Source: Anisus vortex
Lineage: Eukaryota > Mollusca > Gastropoda > Planorbidae
Assembly (NCBI GenBank): GCA_949126835.1
Contig: OX421508.1
Location: 10,909,994-10,973,993, forward strand
DNA: 64,000 bases
Direction of reading: 5' to 3'
The first letter of the stretch is position 1, and every line of letters starts with the position of its first letter. Shown piece by piece: positions 22,891 through 34,472 of the stretch. Position numbers and translations under genes: made by a program. The notes under the pieces were generated by a model. The model was not told the DNA's origin. It saw nothing but the letters and a program-made list of their open reading frames with translations, and ran no database searches.

Positions 22891-24449
22891 TCTCAAAAGG
22901 AATATGTATGTATGTGGCTGGCTGGCTGGCTGGCTGGGTATGTACATACCGCATAATCTTTTTAAATACTGGACATAAAAACGTGAAATTTGCTACAAAT
23001 ATTCTTTGCGTTACGGCGGTGAACACTGTCAAGGTTTTAAAAAAATTAAAATGACCGCAGTGGTCAGTTTGGTCAAAAAACGCGAATAAAACGACATATT
23101 TTGGGTTCATGTTAAAATTGCCGTTCCAACTTTTTATAGTTTTTCGATCGATCGCGCTAAAAAAATTAAAAAAAGGATGGCGTTGAGATTTTTTTAGGAT
23201 GACGTCATCAAAGTTTGCGCAGAGATAGCTAGCCGGCTTTTCGTTATGACGTCATCAAATTTTGCGTATTCATTTAAAATTAACTTTGCTTCAATGTTTG
23301 CTAATGTATTTTATGAATGAATAGAACAAAATATATTCACGTTTTAATTCGTGTCGTATACGAAATATAAACTTTTGTAGTTGTTGCGTGCAATCTCATT
23401 ATAACTGCTTGAGTAGTAAGAGTGTATGTAAACATAACTTTTAGCTTTTTCAATTCGTTTGAAGCGGGCGTATACGCATTAAAATCTTTCTAGCGGGAAA
23501 TATTTCACGTTTCAATTCTTTTCTAGAGGGCAATATTTTACGTTTCAATTCGTTTCTAGCGGGCAATATTTCACGTTCCAGTTCGTTTCGGTTGTAGCGG
23601 GCGTACAAAATGTCATTCACATTTAAATTTGTGACGTATACATCGATAAACTTTTTAACGGGTGGGGTTTTATTAATTGCCGTATATATTAACTGTGAAG
23701 CGGGAAATCTCATTATAACTTTAGGCTTATCGCCTTGGTAACAACCATTGTTTAAATTACCGGGCAAGGTTTAAATTACCGGGTAATGTTTATAATACCG
23801 GGTAATGTTTATAATACCGGGCAATGTTTAAATTACCGGGCAATGTTTAAATTACCGGACAATGTTTAAATTACCGGGCAATGTTTATATTACCGGGCAA
23901 TGTTTAATTTGCCGGGCAATGTTCAAATTGCCGGAACTAACTTTTAAAAGTTTTAATTCGTGTCGTATACGTTTTATAAACATTATTTCATATGGGTTTC
24001 ATTTGTTATTGTTTTACATGTTGAATATAAAATTAATTCTAAATTTGCTTCCAAAGCAACAATAATAAATAAATAGCAAATAACAAAAACAACACAACAT
24101 AGGTCTGCGACTTAATGTTTGTCGTGTTGTAAAAAAACATATCAAACAATCATTTTCTTTTTAAATAAAAGTACTGTCGAATGTTCTTTATCAATGAATA
24201 GAACAAAATATATTTACGTTTTAATTTGCGTCGTAATTTATAACGGGCAATTTTTTAATTGTTATAATGGGTAATGGGTAATGATTTTAACGGGTAATTT
24301 TATGTTGTAGCGGGCAAATTAGACATTACCTCACGTTTAAATTCATGTCGTATGTCATGCGGGCAATCTCATTATAACTGCTTGAGTAGTTAGAGTGTAT
24401 GTAAACATAACTTTTAGCCGGTTCGGAGGACCGGGCACATACCGGCTTG
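22891..24449 (+). mobile_element. Helitron-like unit 4 (type 1 with short minisatellite)
   Basis: TCTCAAAAGG at 22891, type-1 middle, a short 19-bp minisatellite, then the 3' hairpin and CCGGCTTG. The (TA)n linker after it is interrupted by the LTR retrotransposon at 24458. Confidence 0.75.
23748..23935 (+). repeat. 19-bp minisatellite in unit 4
   Basis: About 10 copies of the ATGTTTAAATTACCGGGCA-type unit, preceded by the same TTAGGCTTATCGCCTTGGTA leader as in the other units. Confidence 0.93.
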
Positions 24450-24957
24450 TATATATATGTAGGTCGGTGACTTAAATTAATAGTGCGTATCAATTGCTTT
24501 GTGCTGTACGAGTGGTCCGTTTGAATGTGTTTAAGTTTCTGTGCTCTGTGGGTGCTATGATTTGTGAGAATGTAAGTAATGTAAATATATTTTATTATTT
24601 GTAATATAGATATAGACTTGGGGGACTGTTTGGTATAAAAATGATGTATGTAAATATTGTTTTGTATTTTGTGAAAGCCCTGAAACGAGGTTAAGCGGCT
24701 AGGTCTTGCGTCATTTTTCGGAATTCTTTTTCTGATGATTTTAAATTGGGTTTTTATCCATTTAGATTAATTAAAGTAATAGGTAGGATTTTCTTGGTAG
24801 TTTAATTTAATATAGGGTTGTACATAGGGTAAATTTGTAGATAGTTAGCAATAGGAGATTTAGAATAATATTTAGCACAGATTGACCGGAAATAAGGCAA
24901 TGTTAGGGTAGTTAAAAAAGGAATTTCTGGTTAGCGGTCAGAGACGTTCGGTCAGCG

Positions 24958-24968
24958 TCTATAAATAG
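24958..24968 (+). promoter_or_regulatory. LTR TATA box
   Basis: TCTATAAATAG in the 5' LTR, repeated identically in the 3' LTR near 28346. Transcription would start about 30 bases downstream, close to the first ATG of the LTR frame. Confidence 0.6.
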
Positions 24969-24996
24969 AACAATTAATCAATCACTTCCGTCTGAA

Positions 24997-25278
24997 ATGG
25001 CCCATTTTGTGGAAGACCAGTGGTCGGTATATGGCGTAGTTGTGTGTGGCTTGTTCGGATATGACGTGAGTGGAGATTTAAATTACTTTTTAGAATTTTT
25101 ATTTTATGTTATACTATGTTTAATTTGGTTATTGTATGTATATTGTCCACTTGTCTATGATAAGTGCATTGATGGGAATGGATTAAGTTGGAGGTTTGGG
25201 AAGGAACATTATCCGCCATGTTGGCTTCTTCTTTTTAAATGTATATTTCTTTTTATTTCATGTATATTATTATTTTAA
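24997..25278 (+). CDS. hydrophobic open frame in the 5' LTR (unknown)
   Basis: 93 codons starting MAHFVEDQW, with a long hydrophobic stretch (FLFYVILCLIWLLYVY) and a hydrophobic C-terminus (LLLFKCIFLFISCILLF). It is the first ATG after the LTR TATA box. No family is recognised. The copy in the 3' LTR (28385-28666) differs by Glu to Lys near residue 6. It may be a chance frame in AT-rich DNA. Confidence 0.3.
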   Translation: MAHFVEDQWSVYGVVVCGLFGYDVSGDLNYFLEFLFYVILCLIWLLYVYCPLVYDKCIDGNGLSWRFGKEHYPPCWLLLFKCIFLFISCILLF

Positions 25279-26202
25279 TGTAATGTTGCCTTTAATGGCC
25301 GGCATGGGAATAAGTTATGGTAGATGTTTTTATTTCATGCTTGGTTTTAACTGGTATGTATTAACCAGTGAGTGGCCTAACTCTGTGGTACAGAGTATAG
25401 ACCGGTGTTGTCTTGTTCTAGTCTTCATTGACTAGAGCTGGGTTGATTCTTATGTCATAATTCATATTATGTTATAAGATGTATAAGGAGTATAGGTTCA
25501 TGTTTGAACTGGTTATAGTTGGGACTATGCTATGTAGTTTTTATTTACTGTATATAGTATATATATATTATGCTTATGTATATAGATGACCATGTTCTAA
25601 TGTTTATTTTTATTTCTCTATTTCTATTCTATTATATTGTAGGTCGTAATGTCGGCCTATGTTGGTTTTTAGTGGGGAGTTGAAGTTAGTTTTTAGTGGG
25701 GAGTTTAAGTTGGTTATTTTGTTTGGGTTCACAGTATGTTTAGAGTTTAGATAGTATAGGTTTATTGTTGGGGTTCAATTTGTTCTTTATGATTTTTATG
25801 TTCCCTTTAATGGGACGAGTGAATTTTCTTGAATAAAAAGTAATTTGTAATTTAAATATGATTTTAGTGTTTTATGTTTAGTGTTCAGTGTTGTTGGTCT
25901 GTTTAGATTGTAATAATCCTTCTGTCCCAACGGAAGTGTCACGGAAGCCCAAAGTCCCCTCGTGCCCTAGTTTAGATGTATTTAGTTATGATTGCTGTCC
26001 TTTACCCACAACCCTCTTTAATTAGTAGTAACCATGAATAATTAAAAATTACCAACCCCCCTCTTCCCCTACCCTGTTACAAATGGTGTCTAGAAGTGGG
26101 ATTCCGTGCTTAAACAGACCAATGATTACTGTTTTTAGCTTAGGAAGGTTAGGTTTAATGGGTTGGAGGTTAGGATATAGGTAGAAAAAAACCAACATAG
26201 GC

Positions 26203-27759
26203 ATGGCTGGTGAAGAACAAGCCACACAGACAGTGTATGTCGTCCTGCACCGTGAGGAGCCGATCAAGCTATTCCACGGCAGTAACCACCCAGGCGACGT
26301 GGAGAGCTTCATCGAGGACATTAGAGGTGCCTGGAGGGCGAGACGAGTCACCGAGAACGAAGAGAAGAGAGACGTGCTATGGGCTCACCTCGGCGAGTCA
26401 GTGAGGGCAGAGTGTAGGTGCCACCCACCGGAGGTGAGGTCCAACCCTGAAGAGCTGATCAGGGTGATACAGTCCGTCTACGGGGAGAAACGAAGTATCT
26501 CCAAATTAATGGGCCTGTTTCTCACAGTCCATCAACATGTCTCAGAGACCGTGAGAGCTTACTCTCACCGCTTGCAGGCTGCATTTGATGCCCTGTTAGC
26601 GCGACAAACCTGTCTCTCAGTGGCCCTCACAGATGCCGTAATCTTGAGGGACCACTTTGCAGAAAACTTGCTGGACCCCCTCTTGAGGAAGTACCTGCGA
26701 GAGGAGATCCATAAATACCCTAGGACCTCCTTCCTAGACCTCCGGGATACGGCTATACGCTGGTCCGAGGACGAATGTGGCGTCCACTTGATGCACTCTG
26801 TAGCTACGACTGTTGAGCCACAACAGCCGGGCCCAGAGTTGGAAAAATTGGTGTTGGCACTGGCCAAACAGGTGGGTGAGTTATCAACAACAATAGAGTA
26901 TCTGCAGCTTGCACAACAAAGCCCTGATGCTCATCCATACCCACAGCGTTCAGGTGAACCAGACCACTACGGTTATCATTCTGGATACTGTGATAACTGT
27001 GGCAGCCCATACCACCTTGCTGAAGAGTGCCTGAAAGGGAGGCAGTCGTCTGTCGGAGCGAATGGCGCGATTCATCACAAAGACGAGGATTCCACTCTGT
27101 TGAGCCAGATAATAGGCACCCGCCCTGCCGCAAATGTCAGCCTTAATGGGCTATGTTGTGAGGCCACGATTGACACAGGCTCCCTGGTCAGCACAGTGAC
27201 GGAGAGCCTATTTACCAACCAAACTGCCAGTGTTCTACTTGAAGTTGGGGATACCCAAACTGTTAGACCCCAGTCAGTCATGTTTAAAGTAGTTGTGCCA
27301 ACAGGACCGGTAGTAAATAAAGGAATGGTTCAGGCGGCACCGTTATATGGCTTGAAAGTGGTTAAAGAAACGGTTTCGGTGGACCCTATGATAGTTAATG
27401 TGAAATCGGTGTGCCAAACAAGACGTCAAGATGTACCAGGAGAGGACTCTGCTCTTTTCTCATTACACTTCTGTTTACTTTTTATTTTTAGCCATTTTCT
27501 TTCCTTTTGTTATGTTTTTATGAAAATGTTAAATTTACTTTTTGTATGCCTTTATTACCCATTTTATGACATGTTGACTCTTTTGTGTCGTGTGCGTAGA
27601 TTTTTCCTTTTTGGCGTACTTGGACGCTACGTATATCTCATTGTGACTTTGATGCCAGATGTTTTAAGAATAGGTACAGCATTTTTTGTCCCAGTGAGAC
27701 TTTCACAGTTTCCACCTATCTTTAGGCTGCATGCTTTTTATGTCTGTCCCAATGGGTAA
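26203..27759 (+). CDS. gag: Gag-protease polyprotein of the LTR element, fused to non-pol sequence
   Basis: 518 residues starting MAGEEQATQT. The N-terminal half is a retrotransposon Gag (IKLFHGSNHPGDVESFIEDI, RVIQSVYGEKRS). A CCHC zinc knuckle, CDNCGSPYHLAEEC, lies near residues 262-275, and an aspartic protease active site, TIDTGS, has its Asp at 324. After about residue 412 the character changes sharply to an AT-rich, hydrophobic frame (FLSFCYVFMK onward), where pol would be expected. This marks an internal deletion joint near 27440. The gag part is much more GC-rich than its surroundings, which suggests selection or recent amplification. Confidence 0.85.
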   Translation: MAGEEQATQTVYVVLHREEPIKLFHGSNHPGDVESFIEDIRGAWRARRVTENEEKRDVLWAHLGESVRAECRCHPPEVRSNPEELIRVIQSVYGEKRSISKLMGLFLTVHQHVSETVRAYSHRLQAAFDALLARQTCLSVALTDAVILRDHFAENLLDPLLRKYLREEIHKYPRTSFLDLRDTAIRWSEDECGVHLMHSVATTVEPQQPGPELEKLVLALAKQVGELSTTIEYLQLAQQSPDAHPYPQRSGEPDHYGYHSGYCDNCGSPYHLAEECLKGRQSSVGANGAIHHKDEDSTLLSQIIGTRPAANVSLNGLCCEATIDTGSLVSTVTESLFTNQTASVLLEVGDTQTVRPQSVMFKVVVPTGPVVNKGMVQAAPLYGLKVVKETVSVDPMIVNVKSVCQTRRQDVPGEDSALFSLHFCLLFIFSHFLSFCYVFMKMLNLLFVCLYYPFYDMLTLLCRVRRFFLFGVLGRYVYLIVTLMPDVLRIGTAFFVPVRLSQFPPIFRLHAFYVCPNG

Positions 27760-27845
27760 CTTTTTGTATTGATCTAGGGCCAGAGGGGTATTTTTTGTAT
27801 GATAGTTTGTTTTGCAGGGTCGCAAAAAGAAAGTTAGGAGATGAA

Positions 27846-29470
27846 TGTAGGTCGGTGACTTAAATTAATATTGCGTATCAATTGCTTTGTGCTGTACGAG
27901 TGGTCCGTTTGAATGTGTTTAAGTTTCTGTGCTCTGTGGGTGCTATGATTTGTGAGAATGTAAGTAATGTAAATATATTTTATTATTTGTAATATAGATA
28001 TAGACTTGGGGGACTGTTTGGTATAAAAATGATGTATGTAAATATTGTTTTGTATTTTGTGAAAGCCCTGAAACGAGGTTAAGCGGCTAGGTCTTGCGTC
28101 ATTTTTCGGAATTCTTTTTCTGATGATTTTAAATTGGGTTTTTATCCATTTAGATTAATTAAAGTAATAGGTAGGATTTTCTTGGTAGTTTAATTTAATA
28201 TAGGGTTGTACATAGGGTAAATTTGTAGATATTTAGCAATAGGAGATTTAGAATAATATTTAGCACAGATTGACCGGAAATAAGGCAATGTTAGGGTAGT
28301 TAAAAAAGGAATTTCTGGTTAGCGGTCAGAGACGTTCGGTCAGCGTCTATAAATAGAACAATTAATCAATCACTTCCGTCTGAAATGGCCCATTTTGTAA
28401 AAGACCAGTGGTCGGTATATGGCGTAGTTGTGTGTGGCTTGTTCGGATATGACGTGAGTGGAGATTTAAATTACTTTTTAGAATTTTTATTTTATGTTAT
28501 ACTATGTTTAATTTGGTTATTGTATGTATATTGTCCACTTGTCTATGATAAGTGCATTGATGGGAATGGATTAAGTTGGAGGTTTGGGAAGGAACATTAT
28601 CCGCCATGTTGGCTTCTTCTTTTTAAATGTATATTTCTTTTTATTTCATGTATATTATTATTTTAATGTAATGTTGCCTTTAATGGCCGGCATGGGAATA
28701 AGTTATGGTAGATGTTTTTATTTCATGCTTGGTTTTAACTGGTATGTATTAACCAGTGAGTGGCCTAACTCTGTGGTACAGAGTATAGACCGGTGTTGTC
28801 TTGTTCTAGTCTTCATTGACTAGAGCTGGGTTGATTCTTATGTCATAATTCATATTATGTTATAAGATGTATAAGGAGTATAGGTTCATGTTTGAACTGG
28901 TTATAGTTGGGACTATGCTATGTAGTTTTTATTTACTGTATATAGTATATATATATTATGCTTATGTATATAGATGACCATGTTCTAATGTTTATTTTTA
29001 TTTCTCTATTTCTATTCTATTATATTGTAGGTCGTAATGTCGGCCTATGTTGGTTTTTAGTGGGGAGTTGAAGTTAGTTTTTAGTGGGGAGTTTAAGTTG
29101 GTTATTTTGTTTGGGTTCACAGTATGTTTAGAGTTTAGATAGTATAGGTTTATTGTTGGGGTTCAATTTGTTCTTTATGATTTTTATGTTCCCTTTAATG
29201 GGACGAGTGAATTTTCTTGAATAAAAAGTAATTTGTAATTTAAATATGATTTTAGTGTTTTATGTTTAGTGTTCAGTGTTGTTGGTCTGTTTAGATTGTA
29301 ATAATCCTTCTGTCCCAACGGAAGTGTCACGGAAGCCCAAAGTCCCCTCGTGCCCTAGTTTAGATGTATTTAGTTATGATTGCTGTCCTTTACCCACAAC
29401 CCTCTTTAATTAGTAGTAACCATGAATAATTAAAAATTACCAACCCCCCTCTTCCCCCCACCCTGTTACA
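27846..29470 (+). repeat. 3' LTR
   Basis: Near-identical to 24458-26081. Differences seen include AATATTGCG for AATAGTGCG, GATATTTAGC for GATAGTTAGC, TTTGTAAAAG for TTTGTGGAAG and CCCCCCACC for CCCCTACC. Confidence 0.9.
28385..28666 (+). CDS. hydrophobic open frame in the 3' LTR (copy of 24997-25278)
   Basis: 93 codons with one residue change (Lys for Glu). In this LTR it would lie downstream of the gag transcript, so if it is used at all the 5' copy is the likelier source. Confidence 0.25.
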   Translation: MAHFVKDQWSVYGVVVCGLFGYDVSGDLNYFLEFLFYVILCLIWLLYVYCPLVYDKCIDGNGLSWRFGKEHYPPCWLLLFKCIFLFISCILLF

Positions 29471-30377
29471 TATATAAATCTCAAAAGGAATATGTATGTG
29501 GCTGGCTGGCTGGCTGGCTGGGTATGTACATACCGCATAATCTTTTTAAATACTGGACATAAAAACGTGAAATTTGCTACAAATATTCTTTGCGTTACGG
29601 CGGTGAACACTGTCAAGGTTTTAAAAAAATTAAAATGACCGCAGTGGTCAGTTTGGTCAAAAAACGCGAAAAAAACACAACTTTTGATTCACATTGTCTT
29701 TGCCAGTACAACTTTTTATAGTTTTTCGTCACAAAGTTAGAAAAAAAAGGATGCGCTGAGATTATTTTTATGACGTCATCAATCTTTGCGCATGGATTTT
29801 ATAGCAATAAAGGGACATTTTTCATTCATGTTTAAATTGACGTCATCAAACTATGTGCATGGATTTTTATCTCAACTCAATGAGGGGAACAAATTTTCTT
29901 CATGTTTAAATTGTCTACGTGCCGTAAACAACATAAATTCTTTACACTACCAATACTGTAGTTGATTTTCTTAATCTATCACTACTTTAATACTTTACAC
30001 TGTGAATACATGACTTAAAGCTAATTAATAATTTAAAACTTTACAAACATAGGACAAAAGCAAATAGATATAGTATTTTTTTTCTGTTTCGGGAAGTAAT
30101 ACCGACGCCTTAGTAAGCGTATTTAAACGCAGTGGTCCTGGTTACACTCTATATTTAAGCTTATAATTATATGGCGTCATCAAATTTTGCGTATTTATGC
30201 GTTTAAGAAGTTTTGTTTTAATTTGCGTCCTAATTTGTAGAATGCAATATTTAAATGGTTTAAGATACCGGAAAATACTTTATCCCCGCTTAAGACTATT
30301 GTTTATAACTCCATGGGTTATTTTATCCAGTTCCGAGAACTGGGCACATTTAGGCTTATCGCCTTGGTAACGGCCAT

Positions 30378-30545
30378 TGTTTAAATTACCGGGCAATGTT
30401 TAAATTACCGGGCAATGACTATAATACCGGGCAATGTTTAAATTACCGGGCAATAATTAAATTACCGGGCAATGTTTAAATTAACGGGCAATGTTTATGA
30501 TACCGGGCAATGTTTAATTTGCCGGGCAATGTTCAAATTGCCGGA
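30378..30545 (+). repeat. 19-bp minisatellite, unit 5 first block
   Basis: About 8 copies of the ACCGGGCAATGTTTAAATT-type unit, with variants such as GACTATAATACC and AATTAAATTACC. Confidence 0.92.
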
Positions 30546-31134
30546 ACAAACTTTTTAAAGTTATAATTCGTGTCGTATACGTTTTATAAACATTATTTCA
30601 TATGGGTTTCATTTGTTATTGTTTTACATGTTGAATAGAAAATTTAATTCTAAGTTTGCTTCCAAAGCAACAATAAATAAATAAATAGCAAATAAACAAA
30701 AACAACACAACATAGGTCTGCGACTTAATGTTTGTCGTAAAAAAAATATATCAAACAATCATTAAAAAAAAAAAAAAAGTACTGTCGAATGATCTTATAC
30801 AATGAATAGAACAAAATATATTCATGTTTTAATTTGCGTCGTAATTTATAGCGGGCAATTTTGTAATTGTTATAATGGGTGATGAGTAATGATTTTAACG
30901 GGTAATTCATGTTGTAGCGGGCAAATAAAAAATTACCTCACCTTTAAATTCGTGTCGTAGGTCATGCGGGCAATCTCATTATAACTGCCTGAGTAGTTAG
31001 AGTGTATGTAAACATAACTTTTAGCCGGTTCGGAGGACCGGGCACATAACGGCTTGTTGTTTATAACTCCATGGGTTATTTTATCCAGTTCCGAGAACTG
31101 GGCACCTTTAGGCTTATCGCCTAGGTAACTGCCA

Positions 31135-31455
31135 TTGTTTAAATTACCGGGCAATGTTTAAATTACCGGGCAATGTTTATAATACCGGGCAATGTTTATA
31201 ATACCGGGCAATGTTTAAATTACCGGGCAATGTTTAAATTACCGGGCAATGTTTATAATACCGGGCAAAGTTTATAATACCGGGCAATGTTTAAATTACC
31301 GGGCAATGTTTAAATTACCGGGCAATGTTTAAATTACCGGGCAATGTTTATAATACCGGGCAATGTTTATAATACCGGGCAATGTTTAAATTACCGGGCA
31401 ATGTTTATATTACCGGGCAATGTTTAATTTGCCGGGCAATGTTCAAATTGCCGGA
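31135..31455 (+). repeat. 19-bp minisatellite, unit 5 second block
   Basis: About 16 copies mixing two unit types (TTTAAATTACC and TTTATAATACC) in a fixed order that is repeated exactly in unit 6. Confidence 0.92.
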
Positions 31456-32874
31456 ACTAAATTTTTAAAGTTTTAATTCGTGTCGTATACGTTTTATAAA
31501 CATTATTTCATAAGGGTTTCATTTGTTATTGTTTTACATGTTGAATAGAAAATTTAATTCTAAGTTTGCTTCCAAAGCAACAATAAATAAATAAATAGCA
31601 AATAAACAAAAACAACACAACATAGGTCTGCGACTTAATGTTTGTCGTAAAAACAATATATCAAACAATCATTAAAAAAAAAAAGTACTGTCGAATGTTC
31701 TTAATCAATGAATAGAACAAAATATATTCATGTTTTAATTTGCGTCGTAATTTATAGCGGGCAATTTTGTAATTGTTATAATGGGTGATGAGTAATGATT
31801 TTAACGGGTAATTCATGTTGTAGCGGGCAAATAAAAAATTACCTCACGTTTAAATTCGTGTCGTAGGTCATGCAGGCAATCTCATTATAACTGCCTGAGT
31901 AGTTAGAGTGTATGTAAACATAACTTTTAGCCGGTTCGGAGGACCGGGCACATAATCGGCTAGTATATATATAAATCTCAAAAGGAATATGTATGTGGCT
32001 GGCTTGCTGGCTGGCTGGGTATGTACATACCGCATAATCTTTTTAAATACTGGACATAAAAACGTGAAATTTGCTACAAATATTCTTTGCGTTACGGCGG
32101 TGAACACTGTCAAGGTTTTAAGAAAATTTAAATGACCGCAGTGGTCAGTTTGGTCAAAAAACGCGAAAAAAACACAACTTTTGATTCACATTGTCTTTGC
32201 CAGTACAACTTTTTATAGTTTTTCGTCACAAAGTTAGAAAAAAAAGGATGCGCTGAGATTATTTTTATGACGTCATCAATCTTTGCGCATGGATTTTATA
32301 GCAATAAAGGGACATTTTTCATTCATGTTTAAATTGACGTCATCAAACTATGTGCATGGATTTTTATCTCAACTCAATGAGGGGAACAAATTTTCTTCAT
32401 GTTTAAATTGTCTACGTGCCGTAAACAACATAAATTCTTTACACTACCAATACTGTAGTTGATTTTCTTAATCTATCACTACTTTAATACTTTACACTGT
32501 GAATACATGACTTAAAGCTAATTAATAATTTAAAACTTTACAAACATAGGACAAAAGCAAATAGATATAGTATTTTTTTTCTGTTTCGGGAAGTAATACC
32601 GACGCCTTAGTAAGCGTATTTAAACGCAGTGGTCCTGGTTACACTCTATATTTAAGCTTATAATTATATGGCGTCATCAAATTTTGCGTATTTATGCGTT
32701 TAAGAAGTTTTGTTTTAATTTGCGTCCTAATTTGTAGAATGCAATATTTAAATGGTTTAAGATACCGGAAAATACTTTATCCCCGCTTAAGACTATTGTT
32801 TATAACTCCATGGGTTATTTTATCCAGTTCCGAGAACTGGGCACATTTAGGCTTATCGCCTTGGTAACGGCCAT

Positions 32875-33042
32875 TGTTTAAATTACCGGGCAATGTTTAA
32901 ATTACCGGGCAATGACTATAATACCGGGCAATGTTTAAATTACCGGGCAATAATTAAATTACCGGGCAATGTTTAAATTAACGGGCAATGTTTATGATAC
33001 CGGGCAATGTTAAATTTGCCGGGCAATGTTCACATTGCCGGA
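32875..33042 (+). repeat. 19-bp minisatellite, unit 6 first block
   Basis: Copy of 30378-30545 shifted by 2,497 bp. Confidence 0.92.
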
Positions 33043-33631
33043 ACAAACTTTTTAAAGTTATAATTCGTGTCGTATACGTTTTATAAACATTATTTCATAT
33101 GGGTTTCATTTGTTATTGTTTTACATGTTGAATAGAAAATTTAATTCTAAGTTTGCTTCCAAAGCAACAATAAATAAATAAATAGCAAATAAACAAAAAC
33201 AACACAACATAGGTCTGCGACTTAATGTTTGTCGTAAAAAAAATATATCAAACAATCATTAAAAAAAAAAAAAAAGTACTGTCGAATGATCTTATACAAT
33301 GAATAGAACAAAATATATTCATGTTTTAATTTGCGTCGTAATTTATAGCGGGCAATTTTGTAATTGTTATAATGGGTGATGAGTAATGATTTTAACGGGT
33401 AATTCATGTTGTAGCGGGCAAATAAAAAATTACCTCACCTTTAAATTCGTGTCGTAGGTCATGCGGGCAATCTCATTATAACTGCCTGAGTAGTTAGAGT
33501 GTATGTAAACATAACTTTTAGCCGGTTCGGAGGACCGGGCACATAACGGCTTGTTGTTTATAACTCCATGGGTTATTTTATCCAGTTCCGAGAACTGGGC
33601 ACCTTTAGGCTTATCGCCTAGGTAACTGCCA

Positions 33632-33952
33632 TTGTTTAAATTACCGGGCAATGTTTAAATTACCGGGCAATGTTTATAATACCGGGCAATGTTTATAATA
33701 CCGGGCAATGTTTAAATTACCGGGCAATGTTTAAATTACCGGGCAATGTTTATAATACCGGGCAAAGTTTATAATACCGGGCAATGTTTAAATTACCGGG
33801 CAATGTTTAAATTACCGGGCAATGTTTAAATTACCGGGCAATGTTTATAATACCGGGCAATGTTTATAATACCGGGCAATGTTTAAATTACCGGGCAATG
33901 TTTATATTACCGGGCAATGTTTAATTTGCCGGGCAATGTTCAAATTGCCGGA
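33632..33952 (+). repeat. 19-bp minisatellite, unit 6 second block
   Basis: Copy of 31135-31455 shifted by 2,497 bp, with the same order of unit variants. Confidence 0.92.
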
Positions 33953-34472
33953 ACTAAATTTTTAAAGTTTTAATTCGTGTCGTATACGTTTTATAAACAT
34001 TATTTCATAAGGGTTTCATTTGTTATTGTTTTACATGTTGAATAGAAAATTTAATTCTAAGTTTGCTTCCAAAGCAACAATAAATAAATAAATAGCAAAT
34101 AAACAAAAACAACACAACATAGGTCTGCGACTTAATGTTTGTCGTAAAAACAATATATCAAACAATCATTAAAAAAAAAAAGTACTGTCGAATGTTCTTA
34201 ATCAATGAATAGAACAAAATATATTCATGTTTTAATTTGCGTCGTAATTTATAGCGGGCAATTTTGTAATTGTTATAATGGGTGATGAGTAATGATTTTA
34301 ACGGGTAATTCATGTTGTAGCGGGCAAATAAAAAATTACCTCACGTTTAAATTCGTGTCGTAGGTCATGCAGGCAATCTCATTATAACTGCCTGAGTAGT
34401 TAGAGTGTATGTAAACATAACTTTTAGCCGGTTCGGAGGACCGGGCACATAATCGGCTAGTATATATATAAA

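Larger units (their letters stand above)
24458..26081 (+). repeat. 5' LTR
   Basis: TG...CA bounded. TATA box TCTATAAATAG at 24958-24968; AATAAA at 25832-25837. A 93-codon open frame starts 29 bases after the TATA box. Confidence 0.9.
24458..29470 (+). mobile_element. non-autonomous LTR retrotransposon carrying only gag-protease
   Basis: Two direct repeats of 1,624 and 1,625 bp bound a 1,764-bp interior. The LTRs begin TGTAGGTCGG and end CTGTTACA and differ at only a handful of sites in my reading. A primer-binding-like word (TGGTGTCTAGAAGTGGGA) follows the 5' LTR within three bases, and a purine-rich tract (27823-27840) precedes the 3' LTR. The interior encodes gag and an aspartic protease but no reverse transcriptase, RNase H or integrase. 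The element sits in the TA linker after unit 4, with a probable 4-bp TATA duplication. It would need enzymes from an autonomous relative. Confidence 0.9.
29479..31963 (+). mobile_element. Helitron-like unit 5 (type 2, compound, tandem copy A)
   Basis: Starts TCTCAAAAGG after the LTR element. It holds two successive hairpin-plus-minisatellite blocks and an internal CGGCTTG end (about 31053) fused directly to TTGTTTATAACTCC, so it looks like two units joined without a TA linker. It ends in the hairpin, 12 spacer bases and canonical CTAG|T. Confidence 0.75.
31976..34460 (+). mobile_element. Helitron-like unit 6 (tandem copy B of unit 5)
   Basis: Offset from unit 5 by exactly 2,497 bp, with only a few differences seen: CTTGCTGG in the microsatellite, and AATGTTAAATTTG and GTTCACATTG near 33010-33035. 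The two form a very recent tandem duplication or an assembly duplicate. Ends in CTAG|T. Confidence 0.8.

Noticed and set aside
26203..27759. Reading the whole 518-codon gag frame as one functional protein with membrane segments
   Set aside because: The hydrophobic tail starts where pol should begin, and base composition changes abruptly there. A deletion joint is the simpler explanation.
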